A stretch of DNA of 64,000 nucleotides, from positions 44,350,753 to 44,414,752 of the forward strand of contig OY754469.1 in assembly GCA_963575645.1 (NCBI GenBank), in the 5' to 3' direction. Below are positions 21,566-32,946 of this stretch, piece after piece. This DNA comes from Xanthostigma xanthostigma. Its lineage: Eukaryota > Arthropoda > Insecta > Raphidioptera > Raphidiidae. Both the position numbers and the translations under genes were made by a program. The notes under the pieces are model-generated. The model was not told where the DNA came from, did not search any database, and saw only the letters and a program-made list of their open reading frames with translations. Each line of letters begins with the position of its first letter. The stretch's first letter is position 1.

Positions 21566-22266
21566 AAGAAATTATAAAAAAATATTAATCATTTTATTAA
21601 ATTAATTTGACAAACATCACTGGTAAAAACATTAAACAAATTACTGTTATTTTATTCGTATAAAATCCTCCTCAGAAATGTAAGTTAGATATAGGTACAA
21701 ATTTAACTTATAGACGCTCGACAATAGAGGTGATAAGCGTCTTATAAAATAAAACTAAAAACATAAATAAACCAAACAAAATGATTGAACCTTTATTTAA
21801 ACGAATTCACTTATATAAGTGAAATAGTGCGTTTTCTTGTTACCAAATCACTTGCAACACGTTATCTCAGATAGGTACAAATACGACAAAAAATTCTATG
21901 CACGTTTCTCTAATCAAATTATCAAAACTCCTGAAATCATGAATATCTGTGCATTTACAGAAAGATATGGCCGAATAAGTGTACAGTCAGATAGATATCG
22001 CTAGTACAAAAAATCTGTTTTTGAAATCATACAAAAAATCCTAATCCCAACATTCTCATCTAAAACATACGTTTTATATAAATTGAACCTTATGAATGAT
22101 AGGCTTCTTTAGAATATGGCTTTCACTATAGGCCATCTGTACTCACATACACAAAGACACAATTCTAAGCGTATATCTATGCCCGCAATGCAAAGTGACT
22201 TACGTCAAAATATTGACAATTTTTTTACACTTTCAAATATATTTTTTTGTTAATTTAGATCCAACT
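21566..22266. other. No recognisable feature
   Basis: Nothing supported. Confidence 0.5.
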
Positions 22267-22274
22267 ATATTCGC

Positions 22275-22541
22275 CAGTGGGGTAACTATACCATTTGAGG
22301 CTCGTGGAAAATTCATAGTATTGGGCCTTCCCTCATTGTAATGAAGGTCAACCATGATGGAATCAACGTTATACATTTTTTTTTTAATTTGTAGGTAACT
22401 TAAATTAATTGAATACAAAACTAATAAATTTTACTAAAATGTTGTAATAATAAATGTTTGGATCCTCCTGTGCTCACAGGCTTCTAGAGCCGGGGGGCCA
22501 TTACATTTTGCCCGTCCTGCCACCTCATTGTTACGCCACTG
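22275..22541. mobile_element. hAT-like MITE
   Basis: Ends CAGTGGGGTAACTA and GTTACGCCACTG are inverted over ~12 bp. The flanks ATATTCGC (22267-22274) and ATATTCAC (22542-22549) form an 8-bp duplication with one change. It is 267 bp long. CAGTGGCGTAAC-type ends are common for hAT elements. Confidence 0.75.
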
Positions 22542-22990
22542 ATATTCACGTCAAGATAAGGTTCCTGACAAAACTACATTAAATCTAGTGAAGCCGCAGG
22601 TAAGGAATAATTATTACAAGTATTTTCCTACAATACTTGTTCATATACCTTCAGTAATATTGATCGTCTGACGGTCATTTAAATAAAATTTGAACGGAAT
22701 TTCAAAATTAACCATTTAATAGATATCTACTTAGTTTAGTCAATATTTCGTTGCAATGGTAAGAATCAACTCTTTTCAGTACTTCAGGAAACTTTCCGAA
22801 TTGCGAACTGAATGAAATTTCGAACCGTGGTTTTTAAATACCGCACACGAACCTGCAATCTGAACGATTTCGCAAACTATACCAATACGGACTAGCACCA
22901 TAGAGATATAAGTAACTAGAGTATGCTTGCCATAAGTGAAAGTGTCTGCTGTTCAGAGAGAGAACGCTGCAAACGTTCCGTATCATTAGA
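22542..22990. other. No recognisable feature
   Basis: Nothing supported. Confidence 0.5.
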
Positions 22991-23554
22991 CAGTATGTAA
23001 ACACGTAAGGTTGCACATAGGAAAATTAGCATTGGGAAAAAATACTTGGATCAGAGTTAGCCATGACTGCATTAATTGTTATTTCTATTGACTTATCGTG
23101 GTAATCTTGAGGATTTCTATTTTATTTTGATTTATTTTTATTTTACTTGGCTTTTTTAACAATAAAAAGCTCTTACAAATCATTATTTTAATTTTTTTGT
23201 ACAAAAATAAAATAAAAAAACAACTCCATCTGTTTGGAAACATTTTATTCAAAAATTGTCGGATTGGTATGACGTATGCGCGTTGGTAAATCAGTGACCC
23301 AATGTCTTTAGCTTCAACACGAATAGGCGAAGATATTTGATCTCGCACCATTTTTGGGAATTTAATGTCTTATTAATAAAAAAAGTCCGATTATGTTGTA
23401 ATCATTTGAATATTTTCTTCGGTAGTATACACATTCATTTTGCAAAAGAATATTATCTGTCAAATTGAAAAACAAGATTTCAAGGCTCACTCTGATCCAG
23501 TCATTTTTTCCCAATGTTAATTTCCCTATGTGCACTTTACGTGTTTACATACTG
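22991..23554 (-). mobile_element. Tc1/mariner-type element J, copy 1
   Basis: Ends CAGTATGTAAACACGTAAGG and its inverse extend ~65 bp (CACATAGG, AAATTAGCATTGGGAAAAAA, CTGATCC). TA follows the right end; the left flank is mutated. A second copy is at 28922-29467 in opposite orientation and a short one at 34586. It encodes a transposase scrap. Confidence 0.75.
23085..23351 (-). pseudogene. Transposase remnant in element J, copy 1
   Basis: An 88-codon minus-strand frame: MVRDQISSPIRVEAKDIGSL, then IPIRQFLNKMFPNRW, then a low-complexity lysine-rich tail. The segment VRQFLNxMFPNRW resembles the region before the third acidic residue in mariner-related transposases of insects, where MFPGRWIGRRGPIEWP-type sequence follows. 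Here it breaks off after the W. Compared with the copy at 29123, most differences over the first 42 codons change the amino acid. The frame therefore does not look selected. Confidence 0.5.
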
Positions 23555-23556
23555 TA

Positions 23557-25052
23557 TGTTTACTCAAATCAGCATTGTTTTGTATCATTAGTTACCATAG
23601 AGCTAAGGAACTTTTCACGGCCCACTCGCGTACTCTAGTATAATATCTCTATGACTAGCACGGACCAACACGAACCAGTACAAAATAACACAGTTCTACT
23701 AGTGGAACTCGTTTAAAGGTACCAGAATTTCTACTTAAACCATTTTAGATGTGACCTCAGATATACTGATGCCGTCGCATCCCGTCCCGACCCGTTCTTC
23801 CCGAGTTAGAGAAGAGATAGGTGCGCGCCGGTTCGTTGCAGATAGCATATTGTAACAAAATTACTTCAATTTCAGTTCTATCCTCAAACCCTTACAGCTC
23901 TTTACGGAGACCAAAGAAACTAATTGAACTAGGTGTATAGTCTCGGAGAGACAGACGCGTATAAGGAGTTCCACAAAGCTCAGTATTGTGGCCCATGTCA
24001 TTTATATCGAATGGCGGTTTCAGGGCTGTGGTTACTGGCTTTTAATAATTTTTAAAATTTACTACTTTTGCAAATTTAAGTTATAAAGAATACTATGTAT
24101 GTAAATGACTTTATTTGAATATGACGAAAAAATATCACACTTTTTCCGTTATCAAGCGCTAATTAAATATATTTTTTGTGTGTTTTTTTTAAAGAGCTAT
24201 TAAGTGTCTACGCAGTAAAGTGTTTTTATTATTATTGTTAAACAAAAATTATATTCGGTAATTGCTCGTATTCCTCTCGGGAGAAGATACTATGACCAAT
24301 TTGAAATGATTTAACCTCTCTTTTGTGGGTCGGAAATGCGTCAATTTCGAGATAATCTTCTTCGGTTTTTTTTTTACAAAAATCCGAATTTTGGAATTTT
24401 GAATATTCTCAGTTTTTGGCCTGAATTTTTCCATGATCTCATAGCTTACTAATTGGCCAACCTTCCTAAAGCTAAAAACCACGAAATTTACTGTTAGTTT
24501 TTATGTTGTGTGTTAAAATTGACAATAAATAAAAAAATACAATAAAAAATTTTCACAGAAGTGTCATTATCATAAAAAATGACGCATTTCCAACCCCCAA
24601 GTGATAAAGGTTAATCATTCCAAATATCAAAAATGTCAATTATATTCAACAAGGATTAAGTAAATCAGTTCATTTTAAATAATATCAATATGTCTGTTTT
24701 TTTGATTTTTTTGACATTATTTTGTTGAAGACTGTCAAGTTTATAAACAACACCCGTTGTTACGCAATCAACTGACAGGTCTGCCGGATGATGTCATCCA
24801 ACGGAACGAGGCCACCTTTGTATTCTATTAACCTTGTGTGATGTTAAAAAATTGACTCTAAAGTGTGAGCTGGTAAAGTATAAGGCGGTAAGAAAAATAA
24901 AGTTTAGATTTATTTATTATTCACCTATCGAATGCCGTTATGTACAGGAATTTATCAATATAATTTTGACATTTGTTCCATGAATTATTCAAACACACGC
25001 GTTTCCGTCATAGCTTACCTGAATTAGTGTTCTTTTTACTCACATTCCCTAC
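23557..25052. other. Mostly featureless
   Basis: A weak imperfect inverted pair is seen (24310-24350 against 24575-24615, GACGCATTTCCAACCCC). No gene or confident repeat is seen. Confidence 0.4.
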
Positions 25053-25541
25053 AGTGACGTAGCACCTATTCTCTCCGCGTTGTAACCGCGTAAACACGTA
25101 CGAATAAAAAGAACATCCAAGAGTTGATTTATTTGAGGTAAATAAAATAACGTTATTTCAAAGCAAACGGGAACACGCCGTGATCTTGTCGAACGTCTAT
25201 AATTTACTATGACTAAAATGAGCGTAATGTAAAATACGCGCCACGAATCTAAAAGGCTCGGAAGTTAGATGCGAATGCAGGCTTGCGCTTGTATAGTAGG
25301 TTTAAAAACTACAAACTCGTAACTCAACAAAACTAACAACTTGACAATAGCGTACTCGACTGTACTTTAAAGCAGGAAAGTGACAAATGGCAACGAGTTA
25401 TCACGGCCAATCACCGACGAGCGCACGTTCCGTGCAGGTACCTGGGAGGTGGTGGAAGTATCAACGGCTCTAAAATGTGCCTTTGCGACGCCTCTTAGAT
25501 CCGGGGCGCGTATTGTAGATTCCAGTTTGTTACGCCACTGG
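25053..25541. mobile_element. Possible hAT element, uncertain ends
   Basis: CAGTGACGTAGCACC at the left and GTTACGCCACTG at the right could be diverged hAT inverted ends like those at 22275. The 8-bp flanks do not match, so the pairing of the two ends is a guess. The two overlapping ORFs are not recognised. Confidence 0.3.
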
Positions 25542-25990
25542 TTTTTAGAATTCATGAAACAGCACTCAGATTCTGTAATTTTTTCGCGGATATTCGCATC
25601 AAAGAATAAAATTTGGATGAAAGAGATATTCGTAAGAGTTTATTGTAACTTATTCTACTACAAAATTTAAGTAGCGTAAATGCAAAGCATACAAAATAAA
25701 AATAATATACAGTAGAAAATAAGTTTGAAATAATTACTGAGACAAAAAGATCGTTGAAGTTAGTACATTTAAGCAGAAAAAAATAGTTAGAGCTATTTCG
25801 GTTTTTAGACTTCTGACAATAAATTATATTTGCACAGGACTTATAGCATTTATGATCACTTCATGAAAATATTGATGACGTTTCTTCTGGATCAAATATT
25901 ATGAAAAATAGTGGAACTTGACAAAGTGAAATGAACATTAAAAGAAGACGATGTTAATACTAGAGCACCATTCACTATAAAAACCTAGGG

Positions 25991-26307
25991 CAGGGGTCAG
26001 CAATCTCCGGCTCTTTTTATGTTAAGTTGCGGCTCTCCAGTTTCATACGCAAAAAATAATTATTTTATTATATGTATAAACCCTTAAAAATCGTCCAATC
26101 GATCCATGATTGAGTACCATGTCTAATCTCTCAACCATTTCCATTCGCGTCTCACCCGCACCGCCCCCGTCGCGACGTGTCGTCCTCGGATTTATATAAG
26201 CAAATACTATGATACTGGACCGAAAATGTTTAGTGGGTCTTTAAAAACTGGGAAATTTTGTAAATTGTAACTTTTGGCTCTTCCGTCTCAAAAGGTTGCC
26301 GACCCTA
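25991..26307. mobile_element. hAT-like MITE
   Basis: Ends CAGGGGTCAGCAATC and GGTTGCCGACCCTA are inverted. GGCTC(T) subterminal repeats occur inside both ends (GGCTCTTTTTATG, GCGGCTCTCC, TTTGGCTCTTCCG). CAGGGGTCGGCAACC ends are a familiar hAT class. Target duplications are eroded. A GC-rich patch (CGCACCGCCCCCGTCGCGAC) lies in the middle. Confidence 0.65.
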
Positions 26308-27018
26308 AAAAGTTAAATCTCGCGCTGATTGAAATAAATGCTATATTTCTAGTAACAAGGCAAAAATGGCGAAAAGATTCAAACGGTGTACGTGTAGAGA
26401 TTAACAACTATACTTATATGTAATCTAATAATGCGTATCTAATATTATGACAACTTTGGCTATATTTTTCATGTTAAATATATGTAACGAAGAATATCAT
26501 TTAAATGAATTTATTATGATATCACGAGAAACTTTATATCAGAATTGGTACCTTATGCCACGTTGACAAAATTAATTAAATTATATAATACCTACTTTTT
26601 GTTAAACAAAAAAACGTATTACCTATGTACTCACATGTAATTGTTTTCGTTTCAACAAAAACAGTAGAAGCATTGTTTAACGAAAAATTCTAATTAAAAT
26701 AATGAAGGATTTTTAAATATCCTTTGAATTTTAAATGAAATAGTTTTTTTTTCTTGTTCGGCTTGTGTTTGTGCTATGATTGTTTTTGGCAGTCTTCTTT
26801 GAATAAAAAAGCTTTCTTGAAATTACGTTTGGCATTCCTTTGTATTAATTTATACAGGGCAACGGCCCCAAAATTTCCTGAAGGGTAGGTTTTTGCGAAA
26901 AAAGTTTCGAACAAAAGTTGCTCTACTTGGAAGGTGAAATCGTTTTTAATAAGGAATGTAGGAATGAAAATATTGGCTTTCTTTATAGAAAAAATTAAAG
27001 TTTGAAAAACTCAAAAAA
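26308..27018. other. No recognisable feature
   Basis: Nothing supported. Confidence 0.5.
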
Positions 27019-27214
27019 ACACTCTTTTATACCAATGTGGACTAAAAAGTAAAAAATAATAATTTTTTAAAAATAAAGATTCTAGCTGAACAACGATAAG
27101 AAGTTCCTCTATATCGAGTTGGGGAACTTTCAATCGCTATTGAACAAAATCTTTATATTTAAAAATTATTTTCTACTTTTTAGTTCACATTGCTATAAAA
27201 GAGTTTTTTTTAAC
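27019..27214. repeat. Small foldback
   Basis: Inverted arms of ~65 bp (27019-27083 and 27151-27214; ACTCTTTTATACCAATGTGG, ACTAAAAAGTA, AATAATAATTTTTTAAA) separated by ~67 bp. Confidence 0.6.
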
Positions 27215-27410
27215 TCTAATTTTAATTATAACTCTAAATACCGACAATCAAATGACTGCTTATATAAATTATTTATAAATTTCTTAGTATTTATATAAAT
27301 TATTGTATTCTCATAGGTCCTTAATACGTACGCAAGATTTCAAATTATTCAGACGTCTGAAAGTGGTTGAAAATTAAAGTGTAAGATTCCATTAACACAT
27401 ACATTGTTAC

Positions 27411-27733
27411 GATATATTTAATACCCTCTATATTGTTAGCAAAGATCGGGAGAAAGACTTAAACACTACGGTGCAGACATATATACGCCTGTCTCATTTA
27501 TTATACTCTGTGTCTCATGCGCATGTCCGTGAATGGATGCGCGTCAGTTTGCACATGAAACAAAGCTGTGAGAGGGAGATGGCTTGCTCTATTCCACTTA
27601 ACTAATTGCCCTACTACAGGCGCGACACTTGCGCACAACGGGTCAAGTAAAAAGAAAGAGATAGAAAACAGTCAGTTCATGGACCACACATCCACTTACG
27701 GCCACTAGCAATATAGAAGTTATTAAATATATG
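27411..27733 (-). mobile_element. TIR MITE, uninterrupted copy of 1152-1874
   Basis: Reverse-complement match throughout (CTATATTG..TAGC ends, GGAGATGGCTTGCTCTATTC, GTGCGCAAGTGTCGCGCC when reversed), without the mariner insertion. It shows the original joint ATATTTAATAACTTC that mariner split. Confidence 0.75.
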
Positions 27734-27754
27734 ATTGTTACTTACGCACAAATA

Positions 27755-28115
27755 AAGTTAATAAAAGAGCGTTAAAAATAATAATATTATCATCATGATG
27801 ATATTATTATTTTTAACTTAAATAATTATAAATAACGTGAATGCGGACACATAGGTATAATTCTTTTCTTTTTATTGCTTACGTTTCATAAAAAATATTG
27901 ACTTTGTCAAAGCTCAAAAAACAATTTTTTTAAATTAGAAAATAAGATTCAATATAAAAATTATAATTTATCTCCCAAAGATAAATTATAATTATTTATA
28001 TAATTTATTTTAAATAATTATAAATAACGGGGATGCGGTCGTTATTTATAATTATTTAAAATAAATATTACGGACTTTAAATGGAAAATAATAATTATTT
28101 TTAACGCTCTTTAAT
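27755..28115. repeat. Complex inverted repeat
   Basis: AAAGAGCGTTAAAAATAAT (27766) is inverted at the right edge (TTTTTAACGCTCTTT). Inside, TAAATAATTATAAATAACG..GATGCGG is repeated, and a TATCATCATGATGATA palindrome lies near 27795. It is likely a foldback element with a reshuffled interior. Confidence 0.5.
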
Positions 28116-28329
28116 TATTTACAAATCAGAAGTCACATTTATAATTAAAAATGTTTATCGTGTACGTTAAAAAATACGTATCCGCATCCTCAAATATCAG
28201 TTAAATCAAAATATGTAACGTGTCTGGTCTTAACCGTTCATATTGTAATATTGACTATACCTCGATTAGGTTTATAAACATTTCAGTGTAGCATTTCTAT
28301 ATGTAAATAGACATTTCACGAAACGTATA

Positions 28330-28751
28330 CAGTGTGAAAAGTATAATTATGTCATGCTCTAGAGGGTGGATAGAGATCGCGGAGACAAGCATTTTTAGTA
28401 TAAGAACACATGCATCGAAATCACATCGAACACCTGCTTTAAATGTACTGTACTCTCCAACAAGATCTGTACTGTACCAACCGTTTTTCGCCGTATCGTT
28501 CTTTTCAAAGTTGTAATTGTTTAGTTTTGTAGCCTGCCAGTGTACTCTAATGTTTTGTTAACATTTATTACAGTAAACTGTACAGGCCAGACGTTTCAGA
28601 GCCCGTTTTCCATCACCTTTGTCTTCCCGACACCCGGCGCACTAACTCCGTAACGGTGCATTTCCGGACATGGGTTCTTATACTAAAAATGCTTGTCTCC
28701 GCGATCTCTATCCACCCTCTAGAGCATGACATAATTATACTTTTCACCCTG
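28330..28751. mobile_element. TIR MITE with ~85-bp ends and TA flanks
   Basis: Ends CAGTGTGAAAAGTATAATTA and its inverse (CAGGGTGAAAAG...) agree through GCTCTAGAGGGTGGATAGAG, ATCGCGGAGACAAGCATTTT and TAGTATAAGAAC. TA is on both sides. The middle (~250 bp) has no recognisable coding. The 60-codon ORF is a chance frame across the left end. Confidence 0.75.
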
Positions 28752-28921
28752 TAGAACAGATTCAGGTCTCATTCTCTAAGTCTACACTGTTCACGCTATG
28801 TACAAATAGAAATAGCCTCAAGTAACACGATATTCATTCCATCACTATTTAATTAATTACACGAGCTTTGTACATACCGGTTAATTGAAGGTAACACACA
28901 TGCGTGTAGGACACCTATATA

Positions 28922-29467
28922 CAGTATGTAATCACGTAAGGTGCACATAGGGAAATTAACATTGGGAAAAAATGACTGTATCAGAGTGAGTCTTGAAATC
29001 TTGTTTTTCAATTTGACATAATATTCTTTTGCAAAATGAATGTGTATACTACCGAAGAAAATATTCAAATGATTACAACATAATCGGACTTTTTTTATTA
29101 ATAGGACATTAAATTCCCAAAAATGGTGCGAGATCAAATATCTCTGCCTATTCGTGTTGAACCTAAAAACATTGGGTCACTGATTTACCAACGCGTATAC
29201 GTAATACCTGTCAGACAATTTTTGAATGAAATGTTTCCAAACAGATGGAGTTGTTTTTTTGTTTTATTTTTGTACAAAAAAATTAAAATAATGATTTATA
29301 AGAGCTTTTTATTGTTAAAAAAGCCAAGTAAAATAAAAATAGAAATCTTCAAGATTACCACGATAGGTCAATAGAAATAACAATTAATGCAGTCATGGCT
29401 AACTCTGATCCAAGTATTTTTTCTCAATGCTAATTTCCCTATGTGCACCTTACGTGCTTACATACTG
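28922..29467 (+). mobile_element. Tc1/mariner-type element J, copy 2
   Basis: CAGTATG...CATACTG ends with TA on both sides (28920-28921, 29468-29469). It is 546 bp. It is inverted relative to 22991-23554 and collinear along its whole length. Confidence 0.8.
29123..29374 (+). pseudogene. Transposase remnant in element J, copy 2
   Basis: An 83-codon frame starting MVRDQISLPIRVEPKNIGSL, with VRQFLNEMFPNRW near residue 35-47 and a lysine-rich tail. It is the same remnant as at 23085-23351. The acidic catalytic residues of mariner transposases are not present. Confidence 0.5.
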
Positions 29468-29632
29468 TATAATATACCTAGTTTCCTACATCATCATACA
29501 GGCTGCTGCATTACCGACATAAATTGGTTGTTGATAGCTAATGTTGTCGTCTGAACAAGATTTTTTTGTCATTACACCGCGACGAGAAAAATAAAAAATG
29601 AAGTTAACCTTTTTTGTTTTTGTTTCGTCTTA

Positions 29633-29962
29633 ACACAAGAGGCTAGAAACGCTGCTAGGAGTTCTGTTAGCCGGTAGGTTGGGTACGAAGCTGGAAATGA
29701 CGTCACTGCGGGCTTGACCTGGTAGCTCACAAGATTTTAAAATTAGAACAGGGGCTATTTTCCCTGCTAGATCTGCTACTAGTTATGAGCAAGAACCAAT
29801 CAGGAAGCAGTATCTTGTCACGTGGGCACTTGAACAAACGCCCACAAACCAACATAGTGTCAATCTGCTCTTAGACTACAGACAAGTTTTGCTCTGTGTA
29901 TATATTCGAACTGTCACTGCGTGCGCACCGCAGATCTATCCACAAAACAAGCTTGAAAAATA
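29633..29962 (-). mobile_element. MITE family C, partial
   Basis: Begins after TTAA with CACAAGAGGCTAGAAACGC and follows the right half of 2034-2458 inverted, including GGTACGAAGCTGGAAATGAC and CACGTGGGCACTTGAACAAA. It breaks off near 29962 before the other terminus. About 8 bases of the terminal repeat are lost. Confidence 0.65.
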
Positions 29963-30107
29963 GTAAAATTTTGAAAAGTGAATTTTGTCCTAAATTAGTA
30001 TACTACTTATGGTGTTGGAATGATAAAACTAACAATGGCATATACGCTGGATGATTACTTAAAATGTATAATGCCTTACCTAGAGATATAAGAGAGCTAC
30101 CGGGAAA

Positions 30108-30680
30108 TGTTTTTGACGTGATAACGTCTTATAAATTGATGAATCACCAATCTTATAAATTGATAAAACACCGACTGCATGCACGAAAAAGTGTAACGTT
30201 CCTAACGTTCGTAACGCGTAACGTTCCGCCTGACCCTGTGCGTGCTTTTTGCTAATTTCTCGCTCAATTTAAATCAGATCGGTTTGAAACCAGTCTTAAA
30301 CGAAAGAGGAGAACATTTTACATAGATTTCGTATAACAGAATTTGCCTAAACAGTTTTTTTATACAAATTTATATAGAAAAATAGCTGTATAAATGCAAC
30401 ATGAAAACGGCTGCATTTCTAATGTTTAATTCAATTTTTTGACATTAGTATTTTGTGAAATGCAACGCCTTCTAAGTTAAGTATTGGAATAACGAATTAT
30501 TATTAGAACATAATACTTTGACAGTTGCAAACGTCACTTTTGACATTTCTTATCATTCCGACACCAAGGATAAGCGGATTGAAACCAAATTTTGGGAGGT
30601 TTAGGTTATGTATTACGGAATACGTTATCACGTAAAACTATCGTCCGTAAACCGACTTTACAGACAACCAATTTTTTTTT
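30108..30680 (+). repeat. Mosaic of repeats N, D and M
   Basis: 30108-30250 is the left part of element N; 30251-30365 is the tail of repeat D (TTTCTCGCTCAATTTAAATC, GAGGAGAACATTTTAC); 30458-30600 matches repeat M at 58676-58815 almost base for base; and 30600-30680 is the right end of N. The N ends therefore enclose pieces of two other families. Confidence 0.7.
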
Positions 30681-31198
30681 GGAGAAGCCTTTGTACGATA
30701 AACGAGAATTTTATCAATTGTATGTTTAAACATTTTATATATTTGTATTTTACTGACATAACCTCACACGTTTATAGTAATTTTTTTTAGCTGTTAATAA
30801 ATATCTATCTATCTATCTATCTATCCTACCGACCCATTAGCAGTCAAATTCCTTGCTACATATTATATAACTTTCAAACAAACCAGACAGAAGACATCAG
30901 GTCAATCAGAATGAATATCAAAACAGCTTCGGGGGCATTACATAACTGACACGAGTTTCACTAGATCTACTTTACCTATACTTGGCAGTGTGGAATTCAA
31001 AGCATCGCCGCATCCTACCTTAACTTGATTTATGCCAGCTTTACATCAACTGTGTATTTTATGTTCCATTAAGTACGAGAGAACAGCCGACTGAACATCT
31101 TGTTACGAAATTCGCATCGTATTTTTTTTATCTGTCATACTACGTAACAGACGCACGCATTCACAAACAATCAGAATACACTAATAATGGAAAGAATA
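30681..31198. other. Microsatellite and unrecognised sequence
   Basis: A (TATC)n run lies at 30803-30825. Nothing else is supported. Confidence 0.5.
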
Positions 31199-31587
31199 AG
31201 CGAGCTCATTATTTAAATTCGGCGAGTTCGTTATTGAAGTTCAGCGAATTCTTTATTGAAATTTAGAGAGTTCATTATTGAAATACAGTGAGTTTATTAT
31301 TGAAATTCAGTGAGTTCATTATTGAAATTCAGTAATTTCATTATTGAAATTCGACGAGTTCATTATTGAAATTCGGCGAGTTCATTATTGAAATTCGGCG
31401 AGTTTATTATTGAAATTCGGCGAAATAATTATTGAAATTCAGTGAGTTCATTATTGAAATTCAGCAAGATTATTATTGAAACTCGACGAGTTAATTATAG
31501 AAATTCAGCGAGTTCGTTGTTGAAAATCAGCGATCATTATTGAAATTAAGCGAGTTCATTATTGAAATTCAGCGAGTCATTATTGGT
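31199..31587. repeat. 22-bp minisatellite, about 17 units
   Basis: Unit GAGTTCATTATTGAAATTCGGC with point changes (CAG for CGG, GACG). The period is exactly 22 across successive ATTG positions (31321, 31343, 31365). A few units are shortened by 1-2 bases near 31530. The period is not a multiple of three, so it is not a coding repeat. Confidence 0.9.
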
Positions 31588-32946
31588 CACATACTAATAG
31601 TCTAATAGTTAGCGATGGTGACAGAAATGGTCAAGGAGCACTTGATGGTAGAAACGCTCTCTTTCGTGTAGTCTGAGCCCACTCTCTACAAATCCGCTTA
31701 GTTGAGTAGGGATCTAGCGCGTTGCGGTATGGCGCTGAGGCACTTTAAAAAAAACGGCAAAATTTAAAATTCCTCTACAAAATGGCAGAAAATGACAGCA
31801 GAGCAGCTGAGGGACCTCCTAGTTGCAGTAAAAATATTTTCTGTCAATTTACCTCCTGTAGAAACTTTTAAAATCCTTTCAAAAAATCGAAAAAAAAAGG
31901 AAAAAAAATAAAAAATTTAATTTGAAGTTGAAACTTGACATAATGGTTGATTCGGTGGCCCGGAAGAAAAAATGTTCGTGGCTCCAAGTGACCTCATTTC
32001 CTTTCTTCAAAATTTGCACAGGCAAAAATTCGCAGTCTTCGCTCGGTGGCAGAAATTCTTTCCAGGCTCTTTATTAGTAACCAAAAAGTTTGTAAAAAAT
32101 ATTATCTGCTAATTTTGTTACTGCTAGATCATAACTGCTAATTTAATTACTTGTCATTCATGCTTTACCTGAATACCATGTTAAACTTTCCGCGAACATG
32201 ACTGTTGTTCGCGACTATTAGCTAAAATGTAATAGGGTTGCTATGGAAACGACATCTAAACAACAGTTGACAGGCTATTGCACATACAGCTAAACTAGCG
32301 GTATGTGCTTTATTATCGCTTTGCGCGTCAGAGCTGACTTTCGTTCATATAAGAAGTTATATCTAAGTTAATTTCACACGAAATCCATTCAAATTGAAGC
32401 TTTTTGAAAATAGGAGATTCTGATCTATAAAACAGAACCATTTTTAAATCAATTCGAGTTCATAAATACTATTAAAATTGTAATTGAAAATTACAAACAG
32501 CAGTTGTCGGTTGGTCTGTACTTATGTACGTATGTACGTCACGACTCTACAGATCGCAAATTTTGGTCGGATTGCCTTGGGTTATATTTTATTCACTTTG
32601 TTTACTATCAGATCAGAACCCTATTTAAATTCACATAAATGTGTTCAGTAGTTTAATTTTTATAAACAGATTTATTTTTCTTTACTGCCGCCCGAACGTA
32701 AGTGCTTCCCGTATCAGCGCGTGTAATCCCAATGCGTAAATATCATAATTTCTAAACGGCCTGATGGATGATCTTACGTAGAAACATGTAGCCAAGTAAC
32801 ATATAATAATAGGTATTAAAAATCTTGCCAAAGGAAGATGGTTTTCCGTTGTATATCTAAATATTGTTTTTGTAATTCAGTTTAAATAAAAATATCAGAT
32901 AGTCAACTATCGTTGTAGTTTAGTCAATGAATGCTCATAAAGGGCA
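31588..32946. other. No recognisable feature
   Basis: 1.36 kb without ORF, inverted repeat or repeat copy that I can support. Confidence 0.45.

Noticed and set aside
31199-31587. CRISPR-like regular repeats
   Set aside because: Units are contiguous 22-mers without unique spacers; it is a minisatellite in eukaryotic DNA.
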